Assembly (NCBI GenBank): GCA_019424695.1 | Contig: JAHYZA010000007.1 | Location: 1 to 64,000, forward strand | Direction: 5' to 3' | Origin: Oscillospiraceae bacterium | GTDB taxonomy: Bacteria > Bacillota > Clostridia > Oscillospirales > Ruminococcaceae | DNA length: 64,000 nt | In this document: in pieces, positions 31,034 through 39,652 of the stretch | How the letters are laid out: the number at the start of each line of letters is the position of its first letter | Numbering within the stretch: the first letter of the stretch is position 1 | Notes under the pieces: generated by a model | Seen by the model: the letters and a program-made list of their open reading frames with translations, nothing else | Database searches by the model: none | What the model was told of the DNA's origin: nothing | Program-made: the position numbers and the translations under genes

Positions 31034-31504
31034 ATGGCGATCGTTGCCAATGATCCGCCGCGTGCGCTGAATGCGATGCAGATCGCCGAGATTTTGCCGC
31101 ATCGGTATCCGTTTGCGCTGGTGGATAAAATCACCGATTATACGCCCGGCCAGTGGGCGCGGGGCATCAAGTGCGTCAGCATGAATGAGCCGTTCTTCCA
31201 GGGACATTTTCCCGGGCAGCCGGTCATGCCGGGGGTGCTGATCCTCGAAGCGCTGGCCCAGTGCGGCGCCGTGGCGGCTCTCAGCGAGGAGAGCGCCAAG
31301 GGAAAGCTGGCCCTGTTCGGCGGCGTAAAAAATGCGAGGTTCCGCCGGCAGGTGGTCCCCGGTGATGTGCTCACGCTGGAATGTGAACTGGTGGAACGCC
31401 ATGGTCCCGTCGGTATTGGAAAAGCCACCGCCTGGGTGGACGGTGTGCGTGCGGTCAATGCAGAGTTGACCTTTGCCATTGTGGACCGGGAGTCCGCCCG
31501 GTGA
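31034..31504 (+). CDS. fabZ: 3-hydroxyacyl-ACP dehydratase
   Basis: A 156-aa hot-dog fold. ILPHRYPFALVDKI has the catalytic His, and NEPFFQGHFPGQPVMPGVLILEA has the substrate Glu region. It completes the elongation cycle. The start at 31034 has GGGAGGG upstream and lies 2 nt after fabF. Confidence 0.95.
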   Translation: MAIVANDPPRALNAMQIAEILPHRYPFALVDKITDYTPGQWARGIKCVSMNEPFFQGHFPGQPVMPGVLILEALAQCGAVAALSEESAKGKLALFGGVKNARFRRQVVPGDVLTLECELVERHGPVGIGKATAWVDGVRAVNAELTFAIVDRESAR

Positions 31505-31524
31505 TCATGGCCGATAAACAGGAC

Positions 31525-31553
31525 TGGTCAAATGCGTCGAAACATGCTATACT
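31525..31553 (+). promoter_or_regulatory. Possible internal promoter for the MarR-type gene
   Basis: TGGTCA (31525-31530), a 17-bp spacer and TATACT (31548-31553) stand about 95 nt upstream of the regulator. The -10 is good and the -35 weak. Confidence 0.45.
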
Positions 31554-31647
31554 GATTCCTGACAATGCAAAAGGTCTGCGGGTGCGTCTGCGCCGTCCGG
31601 CGCTGCGGCATGCTACCCGCAAACAGGACCTTCAGGAGGTTTTTGCC

Positions 31648-32121
31648 ATGTTGGATCAGGCGTTTCAGCAAGTGTATACCAAGTTCAAGCTGCACTTTTA
31701 TCAGCAGGTGTTCAGCAAGTTTGAAAACCGCGAAGCCACGCTGACCACGGTGGAATCTTTCTGCATGGAAGTCATCATGGCGCTGGGGCATCCCACCATT
31801 GCGGAATTTTCCAACATGATGAACCTGTCCACCCCCAATGCGGCGTATAAGATCAACAATCTGGTCAAAAAAGGGTATGTCAAAAAGGTCCAGTCCACCA
31901 CCGACAAGCGGGAATACCATCTGTATCCCACCCGCAAATATGTGGACTATTACAACATCAGCTATGCGTATCTGCAGCAGGTCGTAGACCGCGCCAAACA
32001 GCGGTTTGCGCCGGACGAACTGCAGAAGCTGGAAGAGATGCTGCGTGTGGTTTCTGAGGAACTGATGCCGGAGATCAAACTTCCGGCGGCAAGTCCGGCT
32101 ACGGCAGAACCGCAGCTCTGA
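31648..32121 (+). CDS. MarR-family regulator at the end of the fatty-acid operon (FabT-like role?)
   Basis: 157 aa. Dimerisation helices at both ends and a winged helix in the middle (TIAEFSNMMNLSTPNAAYKINNLVKKGYVKKV, followed by TDKREYHLYPT). CAGGAGG 8 nt before the ATG decides the start; an upstream in-frame reading from 31501 has no ribosome site. Its place directly after fabZ suggests it senses acyl-ACP or lipid and represses the fab promoter, by analogy with FabT of streptococci, which is also a MarR protein in a fab cluster. That link is inference. Followed by a terminator. Confidence 0.8.
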   Translation: MLDQAFQQVYTKFKLHFYQQVFSKFENREATLTTVESFCMEVIMALGHPTIAEFSNMMNLSTPNAAYKINNLVKKGYVKKVQSTTDKREYHLYPTRKYVDYYNISYAYLQQVVDRAKQRFAPDELQKLEEMLRVVSEELMPEIKLPAASPATAEPQL

Positions 32122-32161
32122 TGATGGAAAAACCTGTCAAAACGCGAATATTCTGAGCGGA

Positions 32162-32197
32162 CAGACCGGCGGCGTTGGCCGCCGGTCTGCTTTTTTT
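32162..32197 (+). terminator. Terminator of the fatty-acid operon
   Basis: A perfect 12-bp stem (32162-32173 with 32178-32189) with loop GTTG, then C and a run of T. Confidence 0.9.
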
Positions 32198-32234
32198 GTG
32201 CGGGCTGCCACAGATTTTTTACAGGTTGGCCCTC

Positions 32235-32263
32235 TTGACAACCGGGCGGTCAAGCCCCATAAT
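32235..32263 (+). promoter_or_regulatory. rsmD promoter
   Basis: TTGACA (32235-32240), a 17-bp spacer and CATAAT (32258-32263). The -35 is part of a small inverted repeat, CTTGAC and GTCAAG nine bases apart (32234-32254). Confidence 0.75.
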
Positions 32264-32297
32264 AAAACTGATACGATAGAGAGGAGAAGTACGGACC

Positions 32298-32846
32298 ATG
32301 CGCGTCATTGCCGGAACCGCACGCGGTAAAAATTTGCAGGCTCTTCCGGGGGAGGATGTCACCCGTCCTACCATCAACAGGGTCAAGGAAGCCATGTTTT
32401 CCAGCGTACAATTCCTGGTACCGGGGGCACGGGTGCTGGACCTTTTTGCAGGCAGCGGCCAGTTGGGTATCGAAGCACTTTCCCGCGGAGCCAAAAGCTG
32501 CGTGTTTGTGGACCGTTCGCCGGAAGCGCTGGCGGTGGTCACGGCCAACTGCAAATCGGCGGGCGTAGACCGTCAGAGTGATATTCGCCATGCAGAGGCA
32601 CAGACCTTTCTGGCGAACATCCGTGGCCCTTTTGATCTGGTGCTGCTGGACCCGCCGTTCCACCAGGATCTGCTGGTTCAGGTGCTGCCGTCCCTGCAGG
32701 AAAAACTGGCGCCCGGCGGCGTTATCCTGGCGGAAAGTGAGCGGGAAGCAGACCTGCCGGAGCAGGTAGGCACGCTGGTACGCACCAAACAATATTTTTA
32801 CGGCAAGATCATGGTCAGCCGGTACGAGAGAGAGGAACAGGCATGA
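32298..32846 (+). CDS. rsmD: 16S rRNA (guanine-966-N2) methyltransferase
   Basis: A 182-aa Rossmann methyltransferase. MRVIAGTARGKNLQALPG at the start, RPTINRVKEAMFSS, the SAM loop VLDLFAGSGQLGIEALSRGA, and catalytic LLDPPF (an NPPY-type motif). It methylates G966 of 16S rRNA during 30S assembly. GAGGAGAAG precedes the ATG. The usual Firmicutes partner coaD does not follow; a coiled-coil protein does, with a 4-nt overlap. Confidence 0.94.
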   Translation: MRVIAGTARGKNLQALPGEDVTRPTINRVKEAMFSSVQFLVPGARVLDLFAGSGQLGIEALSRGAKSCVFVDRSPEALAVVTANCKSAGVDRQSDIRHAEAQTFLANIRGPFDLVLLDPPFHQDLLVQVLPSLQEKLAPGGVILAESEREADLPEQVGTLVRTKQYFYGKIMVSRYEREEQA

Positions 32847-33319
32847 ACGTAGAGGAATTGCTGGATTTGATGGAAGAGACGCTGGAAGCGGGAACAGCGG
32901 TTCCCTTTGCAGCGGGTAAGCGTGTGGTCGATGTGGACCGTATGCGCGATATTATTGATGAAGTGCGCAACAACCTGCCCGACGAAGTGCGGGAAAGCAA
33001 AAAGATCGTCAACGACCGGGAACAGATTCTCAAAAATGCACATGTGGAAGCGGAAAGCGTGATTCAGCAGGCGGAGGAACGTGCCCGCACGCTGGTCAGC
33101 GAGCAGGAGATCGTCAAGCGCAGCCAGCAGCGCGTTGTGGAGATTCTGACGGCGGCGCAGACCCAGAATAAGGAAATCAAACGGCAGACCAGCCTGTATT
33201 GCGAAGAGGTGCTCAAACGTTCGGAGGAAGTGCTGGTCAAGAGCGTGAACGACATCAAAAGTGCCCGCCTGAATCTGCGCAATATGCCTTCCGGTCCCAA
33301 GCGCGGCCAGAAAAAATAA
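32843..33319 (+). CDS. Conserved coiled-coil protein (DivIVA / ATP-synthase stalk-like)
   Basis: 158 aa, almost entirely charged helix. MNVEELLDLMEETLEAGTAV at the start, then VDVDRMRDIIDEVRNNLPDEVRES and a long coiled coil (about 50-135) with many Glu/Gln/Arg, ending in a basic tail. No enzyme motif. Similar short coiled-coil proteins occur next to rsmD/coaD in Clostridia and are often annotated as ATPase or cell-division initiation protein; the function is not established. Coupled to rsmD by ATGA overlap. Confidence 0.75.
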   Translation: MNVEELLDLMEETLEAGTAVPFAAGKRVVDVDRMRDIIDEVRNNLPDEVRESKKIVNDREQILKNAHVEAESVIQQAEERARTLVSEQEIVKRSQQRVVEILTAAQTQNKEIKRQTSLYCEEVLKRSEEVLVKSVNDIKSARLNLRNMPSGPKRGQKK

Positions 33320-33340
33320 TGGATTCCACCCGATGCTATA

Positions 33341-33382
33341 AAGGCATCTGCGGCCTCCTGTGAGGTGCAGATGCCTTTTTTC
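33341..33382 (+). terminator. Terminator after the rsmD operon
   Basis: AAGGCATCTGC (33341-33351) pairs with GCAGATGCCTT (33367-33377) and is followed by a T-run. Confidence 0.85.
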
Positions 33383-33485
33383 TTTGCGTTTTATGCCTGG
33401 CCTACAATCATTTTTCCCCACTTTTTTGCATCGTTACACATCTGTGAAAATTCTGCTCGCAGCGAACTTTTTTGGGGCTGCGGGC

Positions 33486-33604
33486 TTGCTTTTTGCCTGC
33501 TGAGATGGTAGACTTAAGGTACCGTAGTGGGGAAAAGTGGTTAAACTCACCACAATGGTGGTTGAAAGTGGGTAGTTTTCCACGCTTTCCACAGAGTTTT
33601 CCAC
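33486..33604 (+). promoter_or_regulatory. dcw operon promoter with MraZ boxes
   Basis: TTGCTT (33486-33491), a 17-bp spacer and TAGACT (33509-33514) are a plausible promoter. Downstream, GTGG repeats occur at 33527, 33537, 33558 and 33568, two pairs with 10-bp (one helical turn) spacing like the tandem boxes bound by MraZ. Further on, TTTCCAC (GTGGAAA on the other strand) recurs at 33577, 33586 and 33598. MraZ autoregulation is expected from family knowledge. TTTTCCACA at 33597-33605 also fits the DnaA-box consensus. Confidence 0.65.
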
Positions 33605-33682
33605 AGACCCCACGAGGCAACGTAAAAAACTTTGCGGAAAGTTTGTGCAAACCGTCGAAAAGCAGGAAGGAGGGGGAACGGC

Positions 33683-34099
33683 ATGCTCGTAGGTCAGTAT
33701 GATTACGCCATCGACGCCAAGGGCCGGCTGAATTTCCCCGCCCGTTTCCGGGATGCAATGGGGGAAACCTTCATCGTGACCCGCTGGCTTGACCACTGTT
33801 TGGCGGCTTTCCCCACCGAAGAATTTGAAAAGGTAGCCGCCAAAATCGAGGAAAAAGGGCTGGTGAAGGGTCGCAAGGTCAGCCGGATGCTCTACGCCTC
33901 GGCGGTGGAAGTGACTCCGGACAAGCAGGGGCGCATCCAGCTGCCTGCCAAGCTGCGGGAATATGCGGGTCTTGATCACGATGTGACCATCATCGGCAAC
34001 CGCAGCTTTGCGGAAATCTGGAACACCGCTGCCTGGAACGGCGATCAGGCCACCAGCGATGAGGACTTCACCGCGGCTATGGAAGAATTGGATTTTTAA
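33683..34099 (+). CDS. mraZ: Transcriptional regulator MraZ
   Basis: 138 aa, two SpoVT/AbrB-like swapped-hairpin halves (YDYAIDAKGRLNFPARFR and VTPDKQGRIQLPAKLREYAG). It binds repeats in its own promoter and controls the dcw operon. GGAAGGAGGGGG precedes the ATG at 33683. First gene of the division/cell-wall cluster. Confidence 0.95.
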   Translation: MLVGQYDYAIDAKGRLNFPARFRDAMGETFIVTRWLDHCLAAFPTEEFEKVAAKIEEKGLVKGRKVSRMLYASAVEVTPDKQGRIQLPAKLREYAGLDHDVTIIGNRSFAEIWNTAAWNGDQATSDEDFTAAMEELDF

Positions 34100-34118
34100 A
34101 CGATAGGTAGTTGACACA

Positions 34119-35042
34119 ATGGAATTTTCTCACATACCCGTGCTGCTGCAGCCCTGCCTGGATGGGCTGGCCATCGATCCGACCGGTATTTACCTGGATG
34201 GAACCGCCGGCGGGGCAGGGCACAGTATGCAGATCGCTAAACGTCTGACCACAGGGCGTCTGATTTCGCTCGACCAGGACCCGGATGCGGTGGCAGTCGC
34301 CACCGAAAGGCTCAAGGGCCTGCCCGCCCAGGTGGTACAGGCGAATTTCCGCGACGCGGCGCGTGTGCTCGCGGAGCTTTCCATCCCGGCGGTCAACGGG
34401 GCCTTGCTGGACCTTGGTGTTTCCAGCCATCAGCTGGACGATGCGGCGCGCGGCTTCTCCTACCACGCCGATGCGCCGCTGGACATGCGTATGAGCCAGC
34501 AGGGCCCCACCGCTGCGGACCTTGTCAACACACTGGACCGTGAAGAATTGACCCGTATCCTGCGCGACTATGGCGAGGAACCTTATGCCTGGCAGATCGC
34601 CGGCAAGATCGTCGCAGCCCGGGCGGAAAAGCCCATCACCACCACGCTGCAGCTGGCGGATCTGGTGGCATCGGCGGTGCCGCCTGCGGAGCGCCGCAAG
34701 GCCAAAAACCCGGCGCGGCGCACCTTCCAGGCCATCCGCATCGCCGTCAACTCGGAACTGGATGTTCTCAATGAGGGGCTGGATGCCATTTTCAACTGCC
34801 TGGCGCCCGGCGGGCGGCTGTGCGTCATCACCTTCCACAGCCTGGAGGACCGGCTCGTGAAAAACAAGTTCCGCCGCTGGGCACAGCGGTGCACCTGCCC
34901 GCCGGAACAGCCCATCTGCACCTGCGGAGGGGTTCCCAAGGCAAAACTGATCACCCGCAAACCCATTGAAGCGGATGCCGGGGAACTGCAGCAGAACCGC
35001 AGGGCCCGTTCGGCAAAGCTGAGAGTGTTGGAGAAAGTATAA
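34119..35042 (+). CDS. rsmH: 16S rRNA (cytosine-1402-N4) methyltransferase
   Basis: 307 aa (formerly MraW). HIPVLLQPCLDGL, YLDGTAGGAGHSMQIAKRL (SAM site), GALLDLGVSSHQLDDAARGFSY and LDMRMSQQGPTAADLVN are diagnostic. FRRWAQRCTCPPEQPICTCGG near the C-terminus contains a four-cysteine cluster common in Clostridia. The ribosome site is weak, so translation may be coupled to mraZ 19 nt upstream. Confidence 0.95.
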   Translation: MEFSHIPVLLQPCLDGLAIDPTGIYLDGTAGGAGHSMQIAKRLTTGRLISLDQDPDAVAVATERLKGLPAQVVQANFRDAARVLAELSIPAVNGALLDLGVSSHQLDDAARGFSYHADAPLDMRMSQQGPTAADLVNTLDREELTRILRDYGEEPYAWQIAGKIVAARAEKPITTTLQLADLVASAVPPAERRKAKNPARRTFQAIRIAVNSELDVLNEGLDAIFNCLAPGGRLCVITFHSLEDRLVKNKFRRWAQRCTCPPEQPICTCGGVPKAKLITRKPIEADAGELQQNRRARSAKLRVLEKV

Positions 35043-35055
35043 CGAGGCATTATTC

Positions 35056-35532
35056 ATGACAACTGTTTTATTGCATACCGGTCAGACCGCGCCCAAGATC
35101 GAACGTCCCCGGCCTAAAGTACAGGTGGTACGCGGTGGGCGGCACGGGTTGAACAGGGCCCGTCATCTGGCCGCTTCCACGTTGAATGTGCTGGCGGTGG
35201 CGTTGCTGCTGGGTCTGATTGTCAGCGTCGTTTACAGCCAGGCCAAGATCACTGAGCTCAACGGCCAGATCAACGACACCAAAAACCAGCTTACAGCGGC
35301 CCAGAGTGAGTATGACTACCTGGCAACTCAGATGAGCAATATCACCAGCCGGACCAGCCTGCAGCAGGTGGCGGAGGGACAGCTGGGACTTGTCCCGGTG
35401 GACCCCAGCCAGATCACCTATGTGCAGCTGGAGGACCAGAGCGTGATTGAGAAAACGACCAGCAGCGCCCAGTTGCTGGTATCGGATGTACGTACCGCCG
35501 CGCTCAACCTGCTGGGCGGTCTGAACCCGTAA
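35056..35532 (+). CDS. ftsL: Cell-division protein FtsL (septum former)
   Basis: 158 aa. A short basic cytosolic segment, one transmembrane helix (about 37-58, LNVLAVALLLGLIVSVVY) and an outer coiled coil (QAKITELNGQINDTKNQLTAAQ) followed by the LGLVPVDPSQITYVQL element. Sequence identity in this family is low, and the call rests on topology and position between rsmH and the division transpeptidase. It would form the DivIB-DivIC-FtsL complex with the ftsQ product at the end of the cluster. Confidence 0.85.
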   Translation: MTTVLLHTGQTAPKIERPRPKVQVVRGGRHGLNRARHLAASTLNVLAVALLLGLIVSVVYSQAKITELNGQINDTKNQLTAAQSEYDYLATQMSNITSRTSLQQVAEGQLGLVPVDPSQITYVQLEDQSVIEKTTSSAQLLVSDVRTAALNLLGGLNP

Positions 35533-35554
35533 ACAAAAGAAGTAATGTGGCAAC

Positions 35555-35598
35555 GAGCCTTTTTACCAACGGCGGGAACGCCGCGCGTAAAAAGGCTC
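35555..35598 (+). other. Long hairpin between ftsL and ftsI
   Basis: GAGCCTTTTTAC (35555-35566) is a perfect reverse complement of GTAAAAAGGCTC (35587-35598). Inside it, GGCG and CGCC pair around GGAA. No T-run follows, so it is not a standard terminator. It could be an RNase processing or stability element that sets the ftsL/ftsI ratio. Confidence 0.6.
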
Positions 35599-35640
35599 GC
35601 CGCCGCAATCAGGGAAATTTTCCTCCAAAAGGGAGTCGCC

Positions 35641-38205
35641 ATGTCCAATCCAGTCAACAATCCCAATCCGCATTTTCGCGCCCAGGTACTGCGCCGCACG
35701 CTGATCCTGATTGCCATTTTTCTGATTTTCTTTTTCGGCGTTCTGATCTATCAGCTGTATGCACTGCAATTGCGCGACGCGGAATTGTACCGCACCGAGG
35801 CGGTCACCCAGCAGATGCAGGATACCGAACTGCCCGCTACCCGCGGCTCCATCTACAGCGCCAACGGCAAACTGCTGGCCAAGAGCAACACGGTGTGGAA
35901 CATCATTGCCAATCCGCTGCAGTCCCAGAAAAACGGAGCCACCACTGCCCAGCTGCAAAACGCGGCGGAGGAAATCGCCTCGCTGCTCAACGATGGCACC
36001 ACGGCCGAGAGTATCTTCAAGATCCTTACGGCCACCAACGCCAACGGGGAACTGTACGAATACCGTGTGGTGGCCAAGGGCGTGGAAAAGCCGGTGGCAG
36101 ATGCCATCATTGAATATTCCATGAACTATCGCACCGACCCGCCTGCAGGGGAGGAGCAGGGATACCGAATCGTGGTGCTCACCACCGAGCAGACGTCTAC
36201 GCGCAACTATCCTTACGGGGCATTTTTGTCCTCGGTACTCGGCTTCTGTAATGCGGATGGCTCCGGTGCGTACGGTCTGGAAAAGTCCTATGATGAAGTG
36301 TTGTCCGGTACACCGGGACGCAGCATTGCCGAAACCAATGTCAACGGGGAGGTGTTGGCCAACGCGGAGGCGGATGTCTATCCGGCCATCAATGGAAACA
36401 ACCTCAATCTCACCATCGACGAAAATGTGCAGTCCATTGTGGAGGAATATCTCACCGAAGCGATGGATACCTTCAATGTGCATGGCCGCGGCAGCGCCAT
36501 CGTCATGAATGTCAAGACCGGCGCCATCCTGGCGATGGCGTCGCTGGAACAGTTTGACCCCAACAATCCCTATACCATCTACGACAGCAAGATGCAGGCG
36601 ATCCTCGATGAGGAGGAACTTGACGAGGAGGACATCGACTGGCTCAAGAGCCGTCTGGGCGAGGATGAGGTGGCGGACATCATTGCGGACGGCAAGATCA
36701 GCCGGGACACCACAACCGATGAGGACGGTAAAACCGTCAGCAGTGAATATACGCAGCTGCAGGGTATGATGCGCGAGGCCCAGTGGAAGAATAAGAACAT
36801 CACCGAACTGTACATGCCCGGCTCGGTATTCAAGCTGATCACGGCGTCAGCCGGTCTGGATTCCGGTATTATGACTGCCGGGCAGACCTTTTATTGCAGC
36901 GGCGCGTTTACCGTCAATGAGGGGTCCTCGCTGTGGGAGCACACCTACCGCTGTGCCAACAACGAGACCCACGGTCTGCTGGATATGGCCGGCGCCTTGA
37001 ACCACAGCTGCAACCTGTGGTTCATTCAGGCGGCCCAGACGCTGCAGCCCTCGGTGTTCTACGATTATATCCAGGCATTCGGTTTTACTCAGACTACCGG
37101 CATCGACCTGCCCAACGAGACCCGCTGGACCAGTGTGTACAATGCCGAACAGATGGCCCAGGTCGATACCAACCTGTACACGGCCGCTTTCGGCCAGAAC
37201 GAGGCCATCACCCCCATGCAGATGGCTACGGCGGTGGCGGCGGTGGCCAACGGCGGCTACCTGGTCACCCCTTATGTGGTAGATTCCGTTACCGACAACG
37301 ACGGTAACGTGATACAGAAAACCGAGACCAATATCCGTCGGCAGGTTATCTCGGAGGAAGTCAGCGAGACACTGCTGGCCATGATGGAAAACAATGTGGA
37401 CCCCAATGGGGAAGGGGAATACCATTCCTGTAAAAATGCCTATGTGGCGGGCTACCGTATCGGTGGCAAGTCGGGTACGGCAGAACGCACCGACCGGGAA
37501 TTCCGCTACGACGGCGACTACTACAAGACCATGAGTTTTGCCGCTGTTCTGCCGGTGGATGACCCCGAAATCGAAGTGTTCGTGGTACTGGATGACCCCC
37601 GCTGGATTCGCGACTACGCCAGCGAAGTGGTGGCGCCCGTGGTGGGCAACATCATCAGTGAGGTGGCACCGTATCTGGGCATTGAACAGGACCCCAACTA
37701 TAACCCCAGCGGCACGGTGACAGTCCAGACCTGCCTGGATTATCCCTGGACTTCCGCCCAGGTCACTCTGAACCAGTTGGGCCTCAAGCATAAGCTCATC
37801 GGGGAAAGCGGTCCCATTGTGTACCAGTATCCCTACGGCGGCAGCAAGGTCCCGGCCGGTTCCACCGTATATCTGTACACCCAGACAGACCAGGACGCCA
37901 TGACCACCGTGCCGGACGTGATGGGCAAGAGTGGCAGCTTTGCGGAGCAGATGCTGCGTGCCGCCAACCTCAATGTGCAGTTTGAGGGAGACAGCGGCGG
38001 CAAGGTGGTGGCGCAAAGTGTGGAAGCCAATGCCAGTACAGCCTACGGTACCATCATCACCCTGACCATGGATTCCTCCGGAATCACCGATACCACCACC
38101 GACACGACCGAAACCACATCAGACGATCCGGCTTCCGCGGCTGCATCTGATTCACAGGGCGCAGCGCAGAGCGAAAGCCCGGCGGCCGAGGGCGCTGCCG
38201 AATAA
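35641..38205 (+). CDS. ftsI: Division transpeptidase, class B PBP with PASTA domains (FtsI/SpoVD type)
   Basis: 854 aa. A short cytosolic start and one membrane helix (about 20-42), then the dimerisation domain (ELPATRGSIYSANGKLLAKS) and the transpeptidase domain with SxxK at Ser395-Lys398 (GSVFKLITA), SxN at Ser456-Asn458 and KSGT from Lys610. Two PASTA-like domains follow (one with VPDVMGKSG), then an Ala/Ser/Thr-rich tail. It cross-links septal peptidoglycan outside the membrane with FtsW. Unusual: an acidic stretch of about 50 residues (EEELDEEDIDWLK ... DEDGKTVSSEY) is inserted before the SxxK motif. PASTA repeats are more typical of SpoVD and Gram-positive PBP2x. The ATG at 35641 has GGGAG 6 nt upstream. 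Confidence 0.92.
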   Translation: MSNPVNNPNPHFRAQVLRRTLILIAIFLIFFFGVLIYQLYALQLRDAELYRTEAVTQQMQDTELPATRGSIYSANGKLLAKSNTVWNIIANPLQSQKNGATTAQLQNAAEEIASLLNDGTTAESIFKILTATNANGELYEYRVVAKGVEKPVADAIIEYSMNYRTDPPAGEEQGYRIVVLTTEQTSTRNYPYGAFLSSVLGFCNADGSGAYGLEKSYDEVLSGTPGRSIAETNVNGEVLANAEADVYPAINGNNLNLTIDENVQSIVEEYLTEAMDTFNVHGRGSAIVMNVKTGAILAMASLEQFDPNNPYTIYDSKMQAILDEEELDEEDIDWLKSRLGEDEVADIIADGKISRDTTTDEDGKTVSSEYTQLQGMMREAQWKNKNITELYMPGSVFKLITASAGLDSGIMTAGQTFYCSGAFTVNEGSSLWEHTYRCANNETHGLLDMAGALNHSCNLWFIQAAQTLQPSVFYDYIQAFGFTQTTGIDLPNETRWTSVYNAEQMAQVDTNLYTAAFGQNEAITPMQMATAVAAVANGGYLVTPYVVDSVTDNDGNVIQKTETNIRRQVISEEVSETLLAMMENNVDPNGEGEYHSCKNAYVAGYRIGGKSGTAERTDREFRYDGDYYKTMSFAAVLPVDDPEIEVFVVLDDPRWIRDYASEVVAPVVGNIISEVAPYLGIEQDPNYNPSGTVTVQTCLDYPWTSAQVTLNQLGLKHKLIGESGPIVYQYPYGGSKVPAGSTVYLYTQTDQDAMTTVPDVMGKSGSFAEQMLRAANLNVQFEGDSGGKVVAQSVEANASTAYGTIITLTMDSSGITDTTTDTTETTSDDPASAAASDSQGAAQSESPAAEGAAE

Positions 38206-38235
38206 GAGTCCATCGAAATACAAGGAGGCATCTTT

Positions 38236-39597
38236 ATGCAACCGATTCCCGCAAACGAACTGCTCGCCGGTCTGACGCTGGCAGAGCCCGTTGCCATTCA
38301 CGCCGTTGTGACCGACAGCCGTAAAGTGGAACCTGGCTGCGTGTTCGTCTGTTTTCCGGGCGAGCGCGTGGATGGTCATGACTTTGCGGCAGGGGCATAC
38401 AAAAATGGCGCCGCATATATCATTGCCAACCACCCGGTGGAGGGTGTCCCGGCGGAACGCACTGTGGTGGTGCCGGACAGTGCCCTGGCCATGGTGCGTA
38501 TGGCGTCCAACTATCGCATGCTGTTCAGCCCGCGCATCATCGGCGTGACCGGCAGCGTGGGAAAGACCACCACCAAGGAATTCTGCTATGCCGTATTGTC
38601 AGCCTTTGGCAATACCCTCAAGACAGAAGGCAACCAGAACAATGATATCGGTGTACCCAACACGTTGTTCCGCCTGGAAAATACCACTGAGTATGCGGTG
38701 GTGGAGATGGGCATGGATCATGCGGGGGAGATTGAGCGGCTGACCCGGTGCGTGCGGCCGTCGGCAGGCATCATCACCATGATCGGTGTCTCGCACCTGG
38801 AAAATCTTGGTACCCGGGAGAATATACTGAAAGCAAAGATGGAGATCTGCGCAGGGCTGCCGGACGGGGCGCCGCTGGTGCTCAATGCCGACAATGATCT
38901 GTTGCCCACGGCCCAGGTGCCTGCGCGGCTGCGTGCGGTCTGGTTCGGTATTGAAAAGGATGCCGATGTCCGCGCCGAAAACATTGAAACAGGCGCTCAG
39001 GGCACGACCTTTACGCTGGCCGACCGTGAGTACGGCCGCTTCCCGGTTTCCATCCCGACGGCAGGACTGCACACGGTGTATGATGCGCTGGCAGCCTATG
39101 CGGCAGCCACCCGACTGGGCCTGGACCCGGCGGCCTGTGCGGCGGCACTGTCCCGCTATCAGACCACCGGTATGCGCCAGCATATTGTGGAAAAGAGTGG
39201 CGTGACGGTGATCGAGGACTGCTACAATGCAAGCCCCGACAGCATGAGAGCGGCTATCTCGGTGCTCAAGGCACTGCCGAATCCGCGCAAAATTGCCCTG
39301 CTGGGGGATATGCTGGAACTGGGAGATGCCAGCGAGGAGGGGCATCGCCATACCGGTGAGTGGGTCGCCGAAGCAGGCATTGATGTGTTGATCGCTTATG
39401 GCCCGCGCAGTATCGCTATGGCACAGGCCGCCCAGGACCGGGGCGTAACAACTGTGCATTGCCAAAATGCCCAAGAGGTGCTACAATGTCTACAGCAATT
39501 TGTACAGCCCGGTGATGCGCTGCTGGCCAAGGCCAGCCATGCGATGAAACTGGAAGATCTGTTGCAGGATTACTACGCTGGATTGCCACAGGCGTGA
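38236..39597 (+). CDS. murF: UDP-MurNAc-tripeptide:D-Ala-D-Ala ligase
   Basis: 453 aa. Adds D-Ala-D-Ala to the peptidoglycan precursor. N-terminal substrate domain (TDSRKVEPGCVFVCFPGERVDGHDF), ATP-binding GVTGSVGKTTTKEF, NQNNDIGVPNTLFRL, and the C-terminal domain with DCYNASPDSMRAAI. AAGGAGG precedes the ATG. MurC, MurD and MurE are not in this cluster. Confidence 0.95.
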   Translation: MQPIPANELLAGLTLAEPVAIHAVVTDSRKVEPGCVFVCFPGERVDGHDFAAGAYKNGAAYIIANHPVEGVPAERTVVVPDSALAMVRMASNYRMLFSPRIIGVTGSVGKTTTKEFCYAVLSAFGNTLKTEGNQNNDIGVPNTLFRLENTTEYAVVEMGMDHAGEIERLTRCVRPSAGIITMIGVSHLENLGTRENILKAKMEICAGLPDGAPLVLNADNDLLPTAQVPARLRAVWFGIEKDADVRAENIETGAQGTTFTLADREYGRFPVSIPTAGLHTVYDALAAYAAATRLGLDPAACAAALSRYQTTGMRQHIVEKSGVTVIEDCYNASPDSMRAAISVLKALPNPRKIALLGDMLELGDASEEGHRHTGEWVAEAGIDVLIAYGPRSIAMAQAAQDRGVTTVHCQNAQEVLQCLQQFVQPGDALLAKASHAMKLEDLLQDYYAGLPQA

Positions 39598-39652
39598 CAG
39601 TTTCTGGATGCAGTCACGTCGAGCAAAGATAAGTTTTTGGAGGAATGACTGC

